NCBI GenBank assembly: GCA_022036555.1
Contig: CM039124.1
Coordinates: 51,363,940-51,427,939, forward strand
DNA length: 64,000 nt
Direction of reading: 5' to 3'
Origin: Microstegium vimineum
Taxonomy: Eukaryota; Streptophyta; Magnoliopsida; Poales; Poaceae
This document shows positions 46,641 to 59,271 of this stretch, piece after piece (within the stretch, counting starts at the first letter, position 1; each line of letters opens with the position of its first letter). A program made the translations under genes and the position numbers. Under the pieces are notes generated by a model, which ran no database searches, had not been told where the DNA came from, and saw only the letters and a program-made list of their open reading frames with translations.

Positions 46641-48721
46641 TTGCAAGGCCCTGCCCCCTCAAACTCAGCGTGAGTGGCGTCCCGATCGCTTCGTAACCGC
46701 CTGATTAATCCGTCCCTCCCCCTCCGAGGTTAGTCTCCTTCTGGTCTCCAAATTTCTCTCCATTTTTTTTCTCCACATGCAATTTGCCTTTACTATTCTT
46801 GGAGTCCGGTGGTGGTAATTTTTTTCAGCTCCTTTTTTTTCCCTTCGTTTTTTCTTCTTCCTCTGACCTGAACTGCTGTCCCAGCCAGGCTTTCACCTCG
46901 CGGCTTAATCCCAATTGGGTTGTCTGGAGCGCAACCCAATTGGGGGTTAATTGGGATTGCTACTCCGCGGCTGCCCGTCCCTCGTGTTCTTGGATTGGCG
47001 AGGCGAATCGACTGGTTTCCTGCAGGTGAGGACTGAGGACTTACTCACAGCTATTCGATTGGAATGGATGTGATGGATTGGATTGGTTCCTTGCGCCTTC
47101 GATTCCGCCGTCTTTTCTAGATTGCGCGGTAAAAACAATGGATCTTTTGGACTTCATGTTCCTGAAACCAATTATTCGAGCTTCTGCTCTTAGTTTCCAG
47201 TTCGAAATCTCAATCAGATTAGTGATGCCTTCGTACGCGTTCCTTCCGTTCTGTTCGATCCTTGACGCCCAATGTTTGAGTTGTGACAGGCTGCGAGTCT
47301 TCATAGTTTGATGGGTTCTTATCGTTGCATTTAACTTTGGTTTTCAAGCTGGAAATCCCGATCGAGGAATCCGGTTATTAGGACTGTCTGAAGGTAAGTA
47401 CGTCTAGTTGGTAGCTGTTACATGTTCTTCGTTTGCCAAACTAATCCTTTTTCTTACAGACGTATGTAGTTTATCGGTGTTCCTTTCTCTCGATGAAAAT
47501 CCTGCGTGATATCATGGTCCGTCCACGTTGGATCTCTTTTGTGGCTACGTACATTAGTGTGATGTTTCTTGCTTTCCGCGGATCGTGGATGAATTGATTG
47601 GTTCATCCTGCCAGCCATGTAGAATTTCTTTTTTGACTTGTTCTAAAGGTGTCTAATTTGGTAGTTCCTGCGTTGAAATTTCCACTATTCTGAATCCGTG
47701 TTATTAGCTTTGAAACTGAACATGGATCTTTTTCTCTGAATTGGAGTTGACTTCTTTGTTGAGTCCTTTTTTGCTGTATATGGATGCAGCTGATGGAGCT
47801 TTTTGTTGTTTATTAGATCTCGTGTGATCCTTCCAGCTTGAGTTTCTCTCTAGTTTTTGTATCATGTGGGATTTATCTGCTGTATCAAAATTTTCAGTTG
47901 TTGGTCGCAATCAGAAGATGATATTTACACCAATGACTAAATTTAGGAATGTGTTAGGTGACAGAAGAACGGAGGAAAAAATATTTTTTTTTTTATTTCA
48001 GAAGAATTTGGAGGCAATCCTGTTTGGCTCGTTTAGTTGCTCCATGAATCGCTGCATCAGGATGACTTATTTTCTCCAATTAGACCTTGAATCTTCTCTA
48101 GCCAAGAGCACCAGATGTCTGACTATGTTGAAAACTCGTTTCTTCCAATGATTTTGGCAGAGAAACAATAGTGCTTGGTTTGACTTTGATCTATTCACAT
48201 TCTCATGGTTAACTTCAACATTCTCCCTTGTATCCCTTGCCTTCTTTTTATTCTGCGTCTTTGTCTTCATTCAGATGTCTGCACAGTACCGTGTTGTTTG
48301 TTACTTGGTAGTTGGTACTTGCATCCATTGGGATGGTACTGGAGTGGTCTTTAATCAGCTCCACATTGATGTCATTATGCTGCTCTCTTTTAAATAAAAA
48401 AAAAACTTTGGGTAACAGCAGTATTGAGAGCTTAATATGAAAGTGATACTGTGCTAACATCTAATTCAAATTTATGTATTTGTGTCAAAAAAATACTTTT
48501 GGTAGGTTTCAATAATAACTGTGTTAAAAAAAATACTGTTTCAGACAAGATTGAATATATGCCAGAACACAATGAGATTCACACATTCTTCTCTACTTGG
48601 ATCCTACATTGAGAAACTGATAGTTTTGTTATCTTGATACCTTTGTGATCCACATTTGTTTTCTTTTCATTCCTCCGTTGACCTCTTCCATTTATCTTGG
48701 ACCAGCCTCCTGGGTAGAATC
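46641..48721 (+). other. 5' untranslated exons and introns of the ENT-domain gene (inferred)
   Basis: CT-rich leader-like sequence at about 46640-47025 ends at TCCTGCAG/GTGAGGAC. A second consensus donor is CTGAAG/GTAAGTACG at 47395-47396, and an acceptor TTGGACCAG at about 48705 precedes the first coding exon. No coding frame for an N-terminal Agenet module was found in the interval, so I treat it as leader plus introns. Confidence 0.45.
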
Positions 48722-50679
48722 ATGAAGCTGAAAAATAGTGCAGTGGAGACTTTTAAGGAGAACAATATGAGTTTCACTTCCAAAGGAAATTTCCACTCTA
48801 AAAAAATGCAAGAAGACTATGTTGCTAGTCCAAACCAAGCAGGTTTTGTTCAGACAAGATGCAAATGGATAATTGGAGATGTAACAGAGGTCTTGGATCG
48901 CAACACATGGAAGCTTGGAAAGATCTTAAAGATGCTAAAGGACAATTACTTTGTTATCAGGCTTGCTGATTGCATCCAACTGAAAGAGTTCCACATATCT
49001 AGCTTGAGAATTCCACGTGGTCTGGAAGCTCCTCAAAGCAAGCCCTTTCATGCAGCAGATAAGGTAACATCCACTTCCTGGGAGTACAAAGTTGCCCTGT
49101 TTCAAATTTGCCAGTTCATGTGTCATACACGATTGATAGCTCATAATTCTTGTATATTGGCACTTAGGATCTTTGATTCATCATGCTTGGCTTACAGCAA
49201 CATTTGCATTTGTGCTCGCAAAAAAAGGAACATTTGCGTTTCGTGATTCTGGTATCCTCTTAGTTTCATCAGTGATGAACTGTCGGTCATAGTCAGGAGT
49301 CCCACTATATTGTATCGAGTGATTTCTTATGTTGCTGAAGGATATCTGCCTCATAGACTTCGACTGTTTCCAGTAAATTTATTTATTGTCTACATGGTTT
49401 ATTGTCTTTTATTCTCTTTTCTGACCACATAAATGCTTCTTCTTTGGTATAGTGTAGCAGATGGAACTAGGGAATCTATCACAGCTTGTCAAACATCAGA
49501 ATTGTGTCATGACATGCTCTTCTTTCTAAGTTAGAGTTGTTATCTTGCTCTGTCTTATCTGTTTTTGAAAATAGAAGTGAAGTTACGGTTTTGCTGTGGT
49601 GCAACTCTTTGTGCAGTTCATTTGAGGCATTTCTCCTCAGGCCTCATTGCATTGCATCGCTGAACGTCCTAGTTGTTTTTACGTTTGGGATCCGTAGAAA
49701 CACAGATGGTGATTATAGCAGCATGTCACTGACTTTAGCTGCACAATCTGAATGCTTGCTGTCAGATGTGATACTTCACTCACAGATGTAGGAATTGTTT
49801 GCCAGCACAGTGCCGCCAATCTTGTAGCTTTGTTTATTAACAGTTTGTGACTGCCGAAGAAATGTTCTTTAAAACAAAATGACTGAAGCTTAAAGCATTG
49901 GGCTGTGCATTTAGGCCCTGTTCGTTTTACTAAAATGGAGCTTATGCTGAATGCTTATGCTAATTTATTGTGAGAGAAAAATATTGTTTGTTCGCTGAAA
50001 AGTAGTGCCGATGAACGGGGTTTACCGTGTTTTTGTCGAAACAGATTATAACAGACGATCTTACCGTTGCTGATCTCCCTTTCAGGCCACCGGACGCGGT
50101 AAGCGCCGACCTGCTGATGGCGCCTTGCCTGGCGCAAGAGCTGCGCAGCAAATGGGTCATGGAACAACCTACGATCTGGGGAGTAGTGGCAAGAAGCGTA
50201 AAGCAGCCGCAGATGCCTCTTGCCATCAGAGAAGAGCAGCAGCACACCCCCGAAACGCCGTCACAGCCTCCAACCTGAACGGCTGTGGCATCGCCGACAG
50301 CAGCTACCTGCAGAGCTCTTCACAGGCCATAGAAGACGCCGAGTGCTCGGTGGCCAGCTGCAGCGTGAACGACCTGTACCGCCTCGGCAACGGCGGCGGC
50401 AACGCTAAGCGGTGGCGTGGGGACGCCGCCCCTGACGACGCCATGTCCGCGTGCCCGTGCACTCCCGGGCCGACCAGGGACGGGGAGGATGACGATGACG
50501 AGGAGGAGGAGGCCGTGCACGGGCTGGAGCTGGAGGCGTACCGGTCGACGATGCGCGCGCTGTACGCGTCGGGGCCGCTGACGTGGGAGCAGGAGGCGCT
50601 GCTGACGAACCTGCGCCTGTCTCTCAACATCTCCAACGAGGAGCATCTGCTCCAGCTCAGGCGCCTACTGTCCTCGTGA
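48722..50679 (+). CDS. Agenet/Tudor-like and ENT-domain nuclear protein
   Basis: Two coding exons join in phase 0: 48722-49063 (donor AAG/GTAACATC) and 50086-50679 (acceptor CCCTTTCAG), giving 311 aa. Residues about 49-99, with CKWIIGDVTEVLD, WKLGKILKMLKDNYFVIRL and FHISSLRIP, match the second half of plant Agenet (Tudor-like) modules. Basic GRGKRRP and GKKRKAA stretches suggest nuclear import, and an acidic run DGEDDDDEEEE precedes the end. The last ~55 residues (LELEAYRSTMRALYASG, LTWEQEALLTNLRLSLNIS) are an ENT domain, the EMSY N-terminal fold found in plant chromatin-associated proteins. The usual first Agenet half is absent here, so either an upstream exon was missed or the protein is a short form. 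Upstream bases in this exon stay open, so the exact start is uncertain. The intron holds a MITE-like segment at 49915-50035. Confidence 0.75.
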
Positions 50680-52829
50680 TCCTTGGCATTGTTAGCCACC
50701 CTTCTGTTCTGGTCCTGGTCTTCTCCGGCCGTCGTCTCCAGCGTAAGGCGTCGGCCATGCACGTCGGCTTCGTCGGCCGAACGCCGTCGTCCTGTTCGGC
50801 GAGCCTCTTGCTTTTACTGTTCTTGTTATTGGAGTACATGGTTCTCCACCGTCTCTGTCTAGTCTGTCCAGGTAGAAAGAATCCTATGTTTACCAGTGTC
50901 GACTCGAGATACGGATGTATACAGGGGACTCAGAGAGAGACGCCTGCATCTTTGTGATGCCTTGTGTATCCTGGATATATTCTTGCTTGTAAATGCAAAC
51001 ATATTTACAAGTTTTTCTTTGAGGGACCATATTTACATGTTCTTAATTTACTTGTGATTTACTGTCTGTTTTATTTGTTCTTTAGGGAAAAATTAACGAC
51101 GAATCGAGTGATTTGCAGAGGCTTTGCTCACTCTATTTTTGCTGTGTTGCTGTTCATAAAACCACTATCGTATTCGTATCCCCCAACTCCGGTGGGGCTA
51201 GAGTTTTTTTTTTGACAAGTTGGTGGGGCTAGAGTTTAGTATGCATGGTCTTTATGGAATATCGACACGTATCACGACATTTGTGAATGTCAAATCATCT
51301 AAAACATGAAAAAATGTCATAGTTTTTTTTTCAATTATTTCTCTCTCTCTCTCTCTCATTAATTACATATGTTTGTTAATTGTATGATTTTACATTCACC
51401 GGATAATAGATGGACGGTTGGAGCCTCTGCTAGTAACTAGCTCAAACATCTTAGCTTACTAAACTAACTGTTAGAGACTCCAAAAGTATCTAATATTTTC
51501 TTAGAAACAATGATTTTTATAACTTTTAAAAAAATATTAGAATGAATAAAGAAAATCATTTCCAAGAGTTTCTAATAATTCACTTCTAAAATATAAAAAT
51601 ACAATTTTACATCAGAAATCATATATTCTTTGTCTCTCGTACATTTGCATCTGAAACTATTTTCTACTCTTTATTGTTTTCATGCCCTTCCACATTTAAA
51701 TTGTCCGACAAAAATGTCGAAGGTAGAGAAGATACGTGCGACTTAAAAGTGTGTAGCTATACATGTAATCAGGTGATTTTCTCAAGTTTTAAAAGATTAG
51801 AAGGATGGATTATGAGTTGTTGGAGTGAGATTTTTTTTTATCCACCTAAAAATCAAAGATAAAGAAAGAGATTTACTAAACTCTTGGAGATGCTCTTAGA
51901 AATCTTAATAATTTAAATTATTTTTTGGTCTAACTAGTAAGCTGATCAAATAGACCCTCTACTGCGAGCATAGTTAGAGACTATCATGTTTTAACTAAGG
52001 TGCGACTTTTGTTTGGTGTGCACGACTTTTGCTCACAAAGACCGCAGTAGGACGTAGCGGCATATATTCGTTTGTTGCGCACTAACGACATGTTCGCTTG
52101 GCTTATAAGCCACCAAAACAGTGTTTTTCTCTAAAAAAAACAGTAAAAAAACAGGACCAGTAGGCTTACCTGCTACCGAAACGATAAGATAAATAGGGTG
52201 TAATTTTCTGTGCGTACCAGAACTTCTCGATTGCTAAGGGCACTATCAAGGTCCACAAATCCGCGTGTTGTTATGGCTGCCATGGCACCGGTTTAAGCCG
52301 CTTCTTAGTGGTCACTATGCCAACATATTGCTCTCTCATGCTACTACTCTCATCGTTGATGGTACAGGGAATCATAATTCTATTACAATGTAGATGTATT
52401 TTTGCTAGTAAAGTCTAATTTGTGTAGTATCAAGCTTAATGCGTGACTTTGGTTTCTTTCGCCTGTTTGTCATCTATAAGCCCGGTATACGAAATGCAGG
52501 ATCACTCATTAGGTTTTTGTTATTTGTAGAGTTTCAATTTAACCTATTGGCTATTGCTACTATGGATCAAACGGGTCCAGCAATATAGTCTAGGTAATTC
52601 TAATTAAGATGTTATCTAAATAATAACTATCTCACCAGTAAGATCAAACTAGCTAATTAATAGCATCTAATAGTTAGCTAGCTAATAATTACTAAGAGCA
52701 ATATTAAGTATTATTAAAATAAAAATATTTTATAATTTAAATAGATCGGAGAAATTTAAACAAAAAATATATATATTTACATATACACACTAACTAACTA
52801 GAGAAGTTGAAATCGTCGCTAAAGATCTA
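50680..52829. other. 3' region and intergenic; no gene recognised
   Basis: The stretch contains a (CT)n tract at about 51342-51357, a MITE-like segment around 51470-51900 ending ttggagatgctc, and at 52085-52200 a segment with cttggcttataagcc resembling a hAT-type MITE end. No coding content was recognised. Confidence 0.4.
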
Positions 52830-53093
52830 CTCCCTCCGTCTCAAATTATAAGATTTTCCAACAATCTTGGAGAGTCAAAGCATCTCAAGTTTGACCAATA
52901 ATTATAGAGAAAACTATCAAGATGTATGATATCAAATATGCATACTATAAAAATATAATTGATAACGAATCTAACGATACTTAATTATCATAATAAATGT
53001 TATTATATTGTTGCATAAGTTTGATCAAACTTGAGATAGTTTGACTCTCTAAGATTCTTGGGATGTCTTATAATTTGGAACTGAGGGAAACGT
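52830..53093. mobile_element. Stowaway MITE
   Basis: The left end CTCCCTCCGTCTCAAATTAT is preceded by TA. The right end, ataatttggaactgaggga, is imperfect, with TA a few bases beyond. The interior phrases caagtttgaccaataatta and gataacgaatctaacgatac recur in the copies at 54243 and 59870. Confidence 0.8.
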
Positions 53094-53529
53094 AGATTTT
53101 TTTTATTTATTCCTATATTTTCTATAAAAATAAACTGATTTCTATACAATTCTAATTCTTACATTTCAACAGCTAATAATACAACCTTCCAGTTGTTGCC
53201 GAGGAGAGGAGAAAAAGAAATTTGTGTGCAGTGACGCTGAAGTGCTGAACACGCAGCAGCATTCGAAGCACATGGCCTCTCTAACTGGAAAACAGTAAAC
53301 ACCTACGTAGATGACAGGCATGTAGGCACGTGTCGCAAGAAAGTCATCTCCTTCGGCAAGCAGGACACGTACTCCAGCTCGTCGCCGAACGTGTCAAGTC
53401 GCTAATCGTATAAGGGCTTTAATTACCGAACTCGCAAGTTGTTCCAGCCGATCTCTCCTTGCCTTGCTTTTTCTGTAGCCTATCGTCCTCGTGTACGCCA
53501 AAGATAGCTAGGAAGAGCAGAGCGCGACG

Positions 53530-54039
53530 ATGCCGGTGAGCCTCGTGACGACGTCGCTCCTCCCGTCGTGCCGCGCCGCCGCGTCATCGTCGGCGCCCGG
53601 CATACGTCCGTACGCGCGCCGGCCGCCGTCGGCTTCCTCCGCCGCGACGATCGTCCGCGTGCGCTGCCACGCCGCGACGACTCCGCCGCCGCCGTAGTTC
53701 CCGGGGCAGACGACGCCGGCCGAGGTCCCTGGCACGGCCCGCCCGCCGCCCGAGGTGCCGGAGACGAACAGCCCGCCGGACGAGTTGCCGAGCATCGACA
53801 CGCCGCCAGAGTTCAACGCGCCTCCGGGCGTGGACGACGTGCCGATGCCGGGGCGGCCAGCGCCCGGGCCTGAGCTCCCGGGCCCCGCGATGCCGGCGCC
53901 GGAGGTCCCGATCGTGCCGCCTAACCCCGACGTCGTCCCGCCGAAGACCCCAGAGGTGGACCCGCCCAGGACCCCGGCCGAGGTCGTCCCGCCGCAGCCG
54001 CCGGGCGCCTCGTCCGTGCCGCCAGCTCCTTTCGTGTAG
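53530..54039 (+). pseudogene. Proline-rich protein ORF interrupted by a single TAG
   Basis: From ATG 53530 a frame encodes 55 residues that look like a plastid transit peptide (Ser/Ala/Arg-rich, with VRVRCHA near residues 45-51), followed by TTPPPP and TAG at 53695-53697. In the same frame, without further stops, it continues FPGQTTPAEVPGTARPPPEV, PELPGPAMPAPEVPIVPP and PRTPAEVVPPQPPG to TAG at 54037-54039. The regular P-E-V/P-G-P composition suggests a genuine proline-rich protein whose frame was broken by one substitution. Alternatively, GTGAGC at 53536 and the TAG at 53695 could bound a 162-bp intron (a multiple of three). The minus strand is also open for about 260 codons (Gly/Thr-rich), which I take as the composition shadow. 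I do not recognise the family. Confidence 0.4.
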
Positions 54040-54242
54040 CTCCGCCGTCCGTCGACGGCGCGGGTCGGGGCAGGCGGACAGGGCGGGCACGAGGGACTGA
54101 GGGAGTGTACATATGGTAAAGTTAAATATGCCCTTGAGGGCAGGCGGGCAGCACTTGGATCAGAAAAACTGCGTTTCGTGTACATAGTGCCTTTTTTTTG
54201 ACAACAGTGTACATAGTGGTTAGCGTGCATGCTGCTGTTCAC

Positions 54243-55045
54243 TGTTGTATCCCAAATTATAATTATAAGACATTCCATGAGTCTTAGCATTTCAAGTTTA
54301 TCAATAATTATAGGAAAAACTATAAAAATTTATGATATCAAATAGACATCAAATTATAAGATGGAAAAATGGGTTTGCTAAATTTTATTTGTCTGAATTT
54401 TAGTTTTCTTTTAGGTGACAATTATTTCATATATTTTATACTAAAATAGTTTTAGTTTGTTAGATAGAATTTATGTAGATATAGTATAATTTTTTTGTTT
54501 TAGAAATAAAAAACCTGTTAGATAAAACTATAAACCTGACAAAATCAAATCAAATCTTATATATGTTCACACAAAGACAATTTAACAATTACAATTATTT
54601 CTATAGGAGAACAAGGACAAAAATTTAATATCTTATAACATAAAGAAAAATAACAAAATATAAAATTAACAACTAGTTAGTGGTATATTAGTGTTGCTTA
54701 AAATCATCTTAAATTTCAGGTACCTAAATTATAGAAAAAATATAGGAAAATATATAAATATTTATGACATTAAATAAATATCTTATGAAAATATAATTGA
54801 TAACGAATGTAATGATACTTAATTGACATCATAAATGTTATTATATTATCATATAAGTGTAGTCAAACTTGAGATAATTTGACACTCCAAGATTTTTGAG
54901 ATGTCTTGAGATACTTTGACCCTCTAAGATATTTGAGATATCTTATAATGCTCCAAGATTGATTTATGGAATTTCAAGATTCTTGAGATATCATACTTTG
55001 ACTCTCCAAAGTTTTTTGAGATGTCTTGTAATTTGGGATACAGTG
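54243..55045. mobile_element. Stowaway-family MITE interrupted or rearranged
   Basis: The left half (gtatcccaaattat...aagtttatcaataattatagg) begins at about 54243 and the right half (gataacgaatgtaatgatac...gtaatttgggatacagtgag) ends at about 55045, with about 370 bp of unrelated AT-rich DNA between them. The right end repeats the gagat(g/a)tctt(g/a) motif several times, suggesting slippage. Confidence 0.6.
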
Positions 55046-57196
55046 AGTACTAGAGAATGAGCTCGTAGCAATAGCAATCGATGAGCTAGATCAAGAATTC
55101 AACTTGGCAGTCCCAGGTCCCAGCCCATATGCTAATGTCATCCGTTTGTTTGGTCCGAGCCCAGGTGTCGTGTGTGTCTTGGATGGACCTTTACGGGCTG
55201 CCAGCTTTCGCCAATCCAGGCTGGGCTGTGCTGCTCATTATGGGTCTCCATCGCTTAGAATTCGCTTTGGGCTATTGCGCTGCCCGCGTCCGAACCGAGC
55301 CCAGGTGGCATGGGAGTTTCCGTGGGCTAAACCAAGCGACGCGAGTCGGCGCAGCAGGGTCGGTCGAAGCATGGCCGTCCACACCCCCGTCCTGTCCTGT
55401 CGAATCCCGTTGGCGGCTGCCGCGGCGGGCGGTCGCGCTGTTCGAAATTTCGGTGCGTCCTTCCACCTGGCACGGCACCCCGGGCAGCGGCGCGGCGGCG
55501 ATCTCGCTGCTCCACCTGCAGAGGACAGCTGCACGATGGATACAGGCGCGCTTCGTGAAATTAAAATCCTCCGCTCCCCTAAACTACTTACTCCACGTAC
55601 TAGCAATCTAGGGAGCCATGGATATTCTGCGGCCCCCTCAAGCTCTAGGTCACGGGTCGTGGGACCATGTGTTCACCGTAGCCCTTTTGCTTGCGCTGTT
55701 CTAGGGTTTGAACCATCGCGGCCGGCGCCGGCGGCTAGGTTAGTTCAACAACGTTTGGTTATACATAAAAGGAGAGCAGAGCGATCGTACGCAGGCACGC
55801 CCGTTTGGCCTGTGTGTGGTACATGAGCCGCATTCATGGACGAACGCGCGCCGCACAGGGCTGCGCTCCTCCTTGATGGCCGATGCAGGCGACCGTAGTA
55901 GGCGCAGGACCACCAGCACCACCCCACGCGCGCACGCCATTGGCAGCGGGATCGCCGGGAAGGCACACCGGTGGCCGCGCACACGACGCATACGCATGAC
56001 ACCATGTTGCCTGGCGCTAGATGCTAGGCCGCCAGATGTTGTTGGGGGTTTAAACTACCAAGCTGCAACCTGATCTTTAAGGATTCTGACCTTGGCTTGG
56101 CTAATGTGTCCCATGCTGGAGATATTTTCGAGACTCCTGCTCTGCCAGTGCGCGCGGCAGACTGGTTAGCATTACTTTCATGGTCTGCTGGAAGCTGGAT
56201 ACAGTTCATATTCTAGTCGAAGTAGAAATACAACATACTACCATGGAGACGTTTTTTTTCTTCTTTTTGTACCTAATAAGGCATGTGTTCCGAACACATT
56301 CAGCAAACTTCAGCACTGGCGTCTTAACACTGGGACGCATGCCTCGTTTGCTATCACAGGCATAGAGATGAAGCTCATCTCCCATTTCTTGCCTTACCTT
56401 AGCTTTCACACCATTTCCAAACTTCATCAGCAAATAAATCAAACCTCCCCGTACATTCTTGCTTGGCTACCAAAACGATTTGCAGTTTAAGTTAAAAATA
56501 AAATGCAGTTGGCCATACACCGATTTAAAATATGTTTGGCGAAATTAGGACAGTTAGTTAGTTTATTATTTTAGCTGATTACCTTGTCTTATTGTTATGG
56601 AGGAGTACTTATTTCTTAACGGAGGAAGTACCTCTTTGATACATTTGCCAAATTAGACAATGATAAATCATTCTCATTTAAATCTAATTAGTTTATTATG
56701 TTTACTGATTACCTTGTCTCGAATTTTATATATTTGATTTTAAAACGGAAGAAGTATCTCTTTAGATCTTATTTGTGGATGTGGTCGGATTCACATCATC
56801 CAAGTGTGTTAGGGTGGATTAGAGCGTGGAACTTAAACTAAATTTCATCCCAACACATGGATAGAGGTGAATACGGTACCATCCCAACAAGACCTTAACC
56901 GATACATTTACCAAGTTAGGATTAGTATCAAAATATTACCTGGAACTAAAAATGGACAAACATATTTGATTTGACCTTTGACATTCTTACATGCCATTTG
57001 GTATGATTATATATTAATGAATTCTTCTGTTGAGTTGTTGGAGTTGCATATGGCTTCATGTCCCTGTTTGTTTTTGTTTGAAAAAACGTAGAAGCAAGAT
57101 CAACTGTGGTAACTGGTTGGTGAAAGTATCTAGCACTGTTCCCAGATGTGTGCAGTGCAAAAGCCTTCACCTGGGCCTGTACAAAAGCTCCAATTG
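55046..57196. other. Intergenic; GC-rich block without a recognised gene
   Basis: The block at 55100-56010 is GC-rich and open in several frames on both strands, including about 240 codons on the plus strand without an ATG start. The translations show no domain, and the sequence contains promoter-like gagcccagg and gggctg motifs. A TATA-like ttatacataaaagg lies at about 55757. I see no supportable gene here. Confidence 0.4.
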
Positions 57197-57475
57197 GCCC
57201 TGTTTAGTTATGAGGAATTCATCTGAAATTCCAAGATTCTCCATCATATCAAATTCTTATTCCCCGTCATATCAAAATACCAGCACATATATGGAGTACT
57301 AAATATAGATGAAATAAAAACCTAATTGCACAGTTTTGTTGTACTTTGCGAGACGAACATTTTAAACCTAATTAATCAATGTTTGAACAATTATTATCAA
57401 ATAAAAACAAAAGTGCTACAGTATGACGTGACAAGTGCTACAGGATTTTTTCCACCCCTTTTCACCATCTAAACA
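57197..57475. mobile_element. MITE with GGCCCTGTTTAGTT end
   Basis: The left end ggccctgtttagttat and interior phrases ccaagattctccatcat, atatggagtactaaatatag and caaaagtgctacagta mark the family also seen at 2011-2253. The right end is diverged (ccatctaaacacccc). Confidence 0.65.
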
Positions 57476-58743
57476 CCCCAATGTACATTAGAGAAACGTA
57501 GAACTCGTTACATTTTGTCAAAACAATGCGTTCTCTCGTAGTAAACAGTACCACCATTTTGGCGCCGATCCAGACTTGCGTTGCATTATTTGTTCCTGCC
57601 AAAGTACAGGGAGGGAACAGTGACAGTCTTGCTCGACCTGCTGTCACTGCTCTCGCATACGGAGTACGGAGTACTTGTACTCCTACAAACGCCTACCACC
57701 ACCACCTCCCCAGCTAGCTAGCCCTCCTCCAAAGCGAACCTGCACCCAGCTCATCTGGGTGAGCCGGGACTGGAGAGTACACTGCCGCGGCTTTGGATGT
57801 GAGAGGTGAGGTGCACAAGTACGCATGCATACATGCCTAAGAGGACCACCTAAGCTCTGCTAAGCATCTCTAGGCCTGCACCTGCTAAGAGATCTAGATC
57901 AGCGCAGTACTGCATCTGCGTATGGTGCTTTAACCGAATTTTTATATAATTTGCTACTGACCATGGACAGTGGTGTACGTGGACCACAGGCTGCGGCTTG
58001 TATTAAATTTAGATCGTGGAGTGTACTGGTACGTAGAGTAGTAGATTCAAAGGGTATACGGAAGGAATGACTAATCAAGCACAAGCAGCACGCCTGTCGT
58101 ATTTTGTTATTCGATCTTTTCAGGATGAAACTTGGAGAGTTTGGTTGCAGAGCAAGCTTTACATAGACTCGACCATGGTATCAAGCCTCGTCTTACCGGT
58201 CTACTCAGGTGAAGCGAAACTTATCTCCAGCCAAAACAAGTCAAAAGTATGCTAAAAAGAACAAGTCAAAAGCTTATACTAGCATAGAATTTAAGAACAG
58301 CTCACCCACCAACAAAATTGTGATCCAGAGCTAAGGCGAGGTGAGCATTTGTTTCAGGATCAGGAACTGCCTATTCTGTTTCCAATCTCTCAGTTTCTCA
58401 AGTTACAATTTTACCATAACTTTACTGCATATATACTTAGATATGTTGTATGTGTTAGCAATAACCATTAGATGATGATCTCAAAAGGGATAAAAACAAT
58501 AGAGATCCATATACAAAACTTTTATGATACATGACGCCATTCATCCTTTTGTACTGCCTCTTCCACTACCTCTGAATCTTTTGCTCAAATCATTGGTTAG
58601 GCAATTGCATTGGTTTCATATGTGTATGACTGATTACTTCAGTACTATGCACATTATAGCTAGGAAGCTTCCGACTAGTTGATATATTTTTTGCTTACAT
58701 ATATATGTTCTACCGTTACAGTAGTGTCTCACCATACATAATA
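57476..58743. other. Intergenic; no gene recognised
   Basis: Short open frames only. No domain, RNA gene or repeat structure was recognised. Confidence 0.4.
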
Positions 58744-58999
58744 TGTACTCTTTGTTTTAAATTATATAGGTCACTCTATATTTATTCTACAATAAATTTC
58801 TCTAACTTTAATTAAGTTTTTAGAGAAATACACTAATTAATATCTACAAGTTTAAATAAATACAACATTAAACAAAATTTGTGGACATTTCAATGAAACT
58901 AATTTTGTCCTGTAGATGTTGATTCATTAACTTGGTGAAAGTTAAAAAAAAAGACTTTTGCTATAGTTAAAGTGGGCTATAATTTAGAATCAAGGAGGG
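58744..58999. mobile_element. Decayed Stowaway-like MITE
   Basis: The ends actctttgttttaaattata and ctataatttagaatcaagga are imperfect inverted repeats. The AT-rich interior is non-coding. Confidence 0.5.
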
Positions 59000-59271
59000 C
59001 ACCTCTTTATCAATGCTGCTAGAGGAACGGTTTTGAGAAATCCACAATTGCCTACATTTGTATTTGTATATATAGATTGATGAAAGACATGCATGCAAGC
59101 TGCCTGATTATTGAAGAGTAGTTACTGATTTATTATTTGAGAAGTGCGATTGTGCTGGCATTCCGTGTTTGTACAAATGTCTGAAGTGGCCGGGGGAGAT
59201 TAATTGGGCCGCTGCTAATTAATTAAATTTGCGACATTGGAACGCCTTGACTTGCGTTTGGTGTAGAGCAG

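Noticed and set aside
53508..54290. Minus-strand Gly/Thr-rich frame of about 260 codons
   Set aside because: Its start lies in the neighbouring MITE sequence, and the opposite strand has a transit-peptide-like start and a more regular Pro-rich composition. Not fully excluded.
55104..55826. Plus-strand frame of about 240 codons
   Set aside because: No ATG at its beginning, no domain, and comparable openness on the other strand.
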